Positions 60,001-64,000 of a DNA stretch of 64,000 bases are shown here, one piece after another. The notes under the pieces are model-generated. The model was not told where the DNA came from. It made no database searches and saw only the letters and a program-made list of their open reading frames with translations. Origin of the DNA: Serilophus lunatus (lineage: Eukaryota; Chordata; Aves; Passeriformes; Eurylaimidae); assembly GCA_013399895.1 (NCBI GenBank), contig VXBA01001841.1, positions 595,916 to 659,915 of the forward strand, in the 5' to 3' direction. The first letter of the stretch is position 1. Each line of letters starts with the position of its first letter. The position numbers were made by a program, and so were the translations under genes.

Positions 60001-63000
60001 ATGTAATGAACTTGTAATTTTTCTATCCGATCTTTCACCAATAGGACTTTAAGATCTTGCATGTTTTGTTCTGAATCAAAGAATGGCTCATCCTCCCTGA
60101 ACAGTTTTTCTGCTGTTCAGTCAACAGAGAACTGAAAAGCCAAACCACATTTAGCTAAGATGATCTGGGTACATCAGGCAGGCATCCTTAAAATATTTTA
60201 AAGCTTCTTGGGGCTGCTCTTAGGAATATTCATTTAGCTAAACTCTGGAGCATCTGACAGATGCTACACATTCTCATCACACACACATTCTGTGAAGGTT
60301 GACTACTATCATGGGCACACACGTGGGAGTAGAGATGCAGAGACATATGCATCGTATTTAGACTTCTATGTGTGCAAATCTAATTACAATCAGAGAGGCA
60401 TAGTATATTTTAAAATTTTATTTTATTTTTTTTTTTTTACATTTTGCAATTGTCTGTGGGCAGTGAAATGCCCAGAAAATAGAGAGCAAGAACATTGGAC
60501 ATCAAGCAAAGCTTCTGGCTCTGAAATGTTGTGGCAACCTCCTAAATGTTGGTCTACTATATGGTACCTTTGCAAGCTGTTTCTCAAGAGATGACTAAAC
60601 AAACCAGAATATGGGCAATGTGTTTTGCATTTAAAATGTGAGACAAGTGTAAAAGGAGAAAATATTCTTAAAAATTTTTCAGGTGTAACTTAACAGTACA
60701 TCAGTTAGAAAGAAGCGTAAGAAGAAGGTATGCAATGTTTATTTAAAAAATAATAATGAAGAGCAAAGGTAGTTATTTTATTTATATTTACTGTTAGTAA
60801 CAACATCCTATCTGACATTTTTTGCATTGTCATCATGTGCTTTGATTTTTTTGTTCATGCTTATTTCTGTATTCTTTATTACTGATCTTAAAGGCTTTTT
60901 TCCCTTCTCCTGCCCCTGCCATTAGTATGGCTGAATAACCTCAATTTACTGCTTCTTCTTTAAACTTTTTCCTTATTGTTTATAGGATGGCATACTCTAG
61001 GTTTCAGAATTGCATGATAAAATACAAGATGAATGTAACTTAAATATTTTGTCCACTTTGTCCATTATGAAACTGTTAATTTGACTCCTTAGTCTGTTAA
61101 ATAGTGTTTAAAATAAAAACCACAACTTCTAGGCCTCCTACTTGATATTAGGTAAACATATTTAGATTAGAAGCTTGTGGGCTTGTGTTTGCATTCCTGA
61201 TATTTACTTGAATTCTCCCATTTTATTCAAGTTTCTTATACAGAATCTATTTTGTAAATAGCTATATCTTTTAATCAATCTCTCTTGGAATCTTTTAAAG
61301 CTCTTCAACTTAGATGTTCATGTGACTCTATCCCCTGCAGGACTCACCTCATCACTTTGTTACAGTTTAAATACAGAAATGCCTTTTCAAAGTTGCTATG
61401 TTTGCATTTCTAGAACATCTGAAGTCATGAAAATGTCTCTTCTTTCTCAAATAATGTTTTTTTTCTTTCTTCCTCCTCCTTCATTTTAGAAGGAAAGCAC
61501 AGAAGGAAAATGACCTTGTAATATAACAAGTGGCTAGTCCTGAACTAGCACTCTGTATTTAGCCTGGTTTTGCTGTATGCTTTGCAGTATTTGCTCTGAA
61601 GCTTGCATACAAAAAAGTAGCAGCTGTCTTCTGCTCTGCTTTGCTCGTGGTGAATGGACTCCCTTGATAGTCTCCAGTACATCACGTACTATTGAACTTG
61701 TTCTTCAAGCCCACTGTTCTTCAGAAGGCTACATACAAAATCTGTAGTGTCTCTGCACTGTGTAGATGATACCATCTGGGTATGGGAAAATCTTTCAGCG
61801 AAGCTGAGCATATTTCTGTCCCAGTAGGAAAGTTCCAGAATGATGAAAGCTTAATAAAATCAGTTTTTTTATGGCAGAAAATAGTGCAAAATAGAATTGG
61901 AATTTGGTCAGCTAGGTTCTGGATGTAATAAGATAGTATTTTGCTTAAAGCTCATCTACCGAGACCGTTGATGTGATTAATCAAGTAATTGAACAGTTCA
62001 AGTTGAAGGAAACACATTTGATTTTTTGCTGCCTACTATTATCACACTGGAAAAAAGTGTTGTTCTTCACCTTTCTCAATGAAGGAACACTTTGATTTTG
62101 CTCTGTGGTGGGTACTCTGAATTTATTTTCAGGGATGAAAGGACGAAAGGTTGTAAATGTAGTTCAACAGAGGAAGAAAACCTTTTATCAATATTTATTC
62201 CTTTCTGCTTATTCAGTACTCCTAGTAACTCTTTCAGATGTAGTATGAAAGGAAAGTGAGGCATCTCTTGTTACCCACCTGTTTACTGAAGAAGGCAATA
62301 CGAGAAGTGGATTTCAAAGGGTGTTCAGCATGCTTTAGTCAGTATGGGGAAAGGCAGAAGAAATTCCAAGGGCTCTTCAGGTACACATCAAAGACATTAT
62401 CCCTTCCTCAGAAGCTAAACTTCAATCTGAATAACCCAGCTGGAAAGAATGACAAATGTATTCATCTGTAAAATGAAAAAAAAAAACCCACAAAACAACA
62501 CTGATCCACCCTCCCCCAACCAAACCAAGAAACCCTACCCCTACAAATTTCTAAAGATTTCAGACTAGCTGGCTAACAGGTCTGACCTATGTCATAACAC
62601 CAATGGAAAATGCTTGCCTAAGGGAGCTATAGTTTCTTGCTTATAGATATATTTAGCTGTTATATTTCATTAGATAAACGGAATATTAAAGAACACCGAC
62701 AAAACAGCTGAGCTTCTGTATTTTTTGTGGTTTAGATTGGTGTTCTTTGGTTCTTTTTAATTCTTGAGTCATACTGTTGAACCTTTTAATCTCATTACTT
62801 GGATCAGTACAAGCTTTTAGCCTGTATCTCTGCTAGTGTCTCTGAGTTGACATAGGCAGGCAGCCAGAACAACCGCAAACCCACAGCTGGAATACAAACG
62901 GTAAATTTATTTCCATTAACTTGCTAGCAGGGAATCCCTGAAGCAACACCTGGTCAGAAGCACCCCAGTGGAGACCCAGGCACTGTTAGACTTGGTCCAT

Positions 63001-64000
63001 GCTAGAGGATCACTAGCCTGCTGTTCATACAGGTTTGTCCAGGGCTTTTTCCAGCTGCAAGGTCACTTGAGCAATTGACAATCCTCTTCAGTAGCCTTCT
63101 ATTTTTTAACCCATTTCTCCTAACATTGTTTAATAGTACAGTCCAGTAGTGTTGCATAAAGGAAGGATGATTACAAAATGAGACAGGAAACTTCCTACCA
63201 CAGCTTTAAAGATGATGGCAAAAATGGAGTAGCCTTTAAAGAGTAACTGGAGAGACAGAAAAGCCTTGTCCATTTTATCATGAGCTAAAATATGAAGTTA
63301 ATATGTTTGCTTTTGATGTGTTACAATAATGTAACATTAAGATTAAGTAACAGTACATTTCTGAGGTTCTATTTGCAATCCTCTATTATTGCTTTAGCAT
63401 TTTGGCTAGCAGCTGCTGCCAGTTTGAACTTAATGCCTTTTATTACTTGAACAAGATATCTCTGTTGGAGAGTGCACCAGGTGTCTTGTGCTTCCTTTTT
63501 GCAGTAAAATGTTGGCCTGTGGAAAGAACAGAACACAATTTTTCTTTGTTATCCCAAACTGGACTGCCTGGTCATCCCCTTATGCTACTGCAAAACTTCA
63601 CTGTTTTCAGTTAAGATGTATCTTACTACCTGCCATGATTCCCTTCTGAGTTGCCTTGGTGGATGTTTTCTATGGTTTCGTGTACACATACCTGTCTTTA
63701 GAATGATTGCTTCCCACCCCCTGCAGTTGTTATGCTAATGTTTGCTTGCATCAGGTAATTTAAAAAGGCAGAATAATGATGAGTCTAGAAAATTTGGTTT
63801 TATCCTTCACTGCTGCAGGTATAATCTGAAGATAGCTAATGATACAGGATGGGAATTTGAGAATTTATGTTCCAAATTTGGGAATTGAAGTATTAAACAG
63901 TTTCTTCCCACTCTCCCACGCTTGATTCTGTAGGGTATCTGTATGAGAGTACTGTTACAATAATATAAATTTATATTTTAAGCTCAGGTTGAAGCACATT

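Larger units (their letters stand above)
55201..64000. other. AT-rich non-coding DNA to the window end
   Basis: No gene or interspersed repeat was recognised. An unresolved base (N) at 55285 ends an A run and probably reflects sequencing slippage. The stretch contains an AT dinucleotide run at 55980-55997 and an exon-like pair at 56945-57009. A moderately complex stretch at about 62830-63080 has no identifiable content. Confidence 0.5.

Noticed and set aside
1..64000. CRISPR arrays, operons, bacterial promoters, rRNA or tRNA genes
   Set aside because: No spaced repeats of CRISPR type, no tightly packed long reading frames and no structural RNA signatures were found. The repeat content is avian.

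Overview
The window looks like a stretch of bird nuclear genome. The evidence is the set of interspersed repeats. There are eight 3'-anchored CR1 LINE fragments, several with the typical CR1 8-bp terminal repeat (ATTCTGTG or its complement). There are also LTRs whose sequence I recognise as families common in neoavian birds, including one that begins TGTTGGGCTGG on its own strand. Base composition is AT-rich, with long A/T homopolymers and no bacterial-style gene packing. No protein-coding gene can be called with confidence. The window is best read as a gene desert or the inside of a very large intron.

Layout. 1-769: AT-rich DNA. 770-1350: LTR, minus strand, flanked by ATAT. 1351-7810: non-coding, with two small hairpins near 5.0-5.1 kb. 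7811-8990: CR1, minus strand, carrying decayed reverse-transcriptase sequence, with an uncertain tail to about 9.47 kb. 9.5-19.2 kb: non-coding, with one microexon-like signal at 10574-10595. 19.2-20.1 kb: two CR1 fragments, minus strand. 20.1-23.7 kb: non-coding. 23710-24430: CR1, plus strand, with an almost open reverse-transcriptase C-terminus. 24.5-26.5 kb: two more CR1 scraps. 26.5-31.7 kb: non-coding, with a strong isolated 3' splice site, an A30 tract and a recursive-splice-like site. 31746-32747: LTR of the same family as 770-1350 but on the plus strand. 32.7-36.9 kb: non-coding. 36925-37375: CR1. 37891-37976: T tracts. 39534-40954: CpG-rich LTR-like element, probably an LTR of about 650 bp carrying a GC-rich insertion of about 770 bp. 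41-46.7 kb: non-coding, with a 66-nt exon-like segment and a short CR1 end. 46735-47316: solo LTR with a perfect 5-bp target duplication. 47.3-64.0 kb: non-coding, with a few exon-like signals and one unknown base.

Nothing here works together as a gene system. The informative content is the layered retroelement history and a few splice-signal pairs that could be exons of an unseen long gene or lncRNA. The most unusual object is the 39.5-41.0 kb element. It combines LTR-like ends, a nested GC-rich block with an 11-bp flanking repeat, a canonical G-quadruplex motif, and a consensus splice donor on the minus strand. Family names, ages and exon status all need alignment or RNA data that could not be used here.
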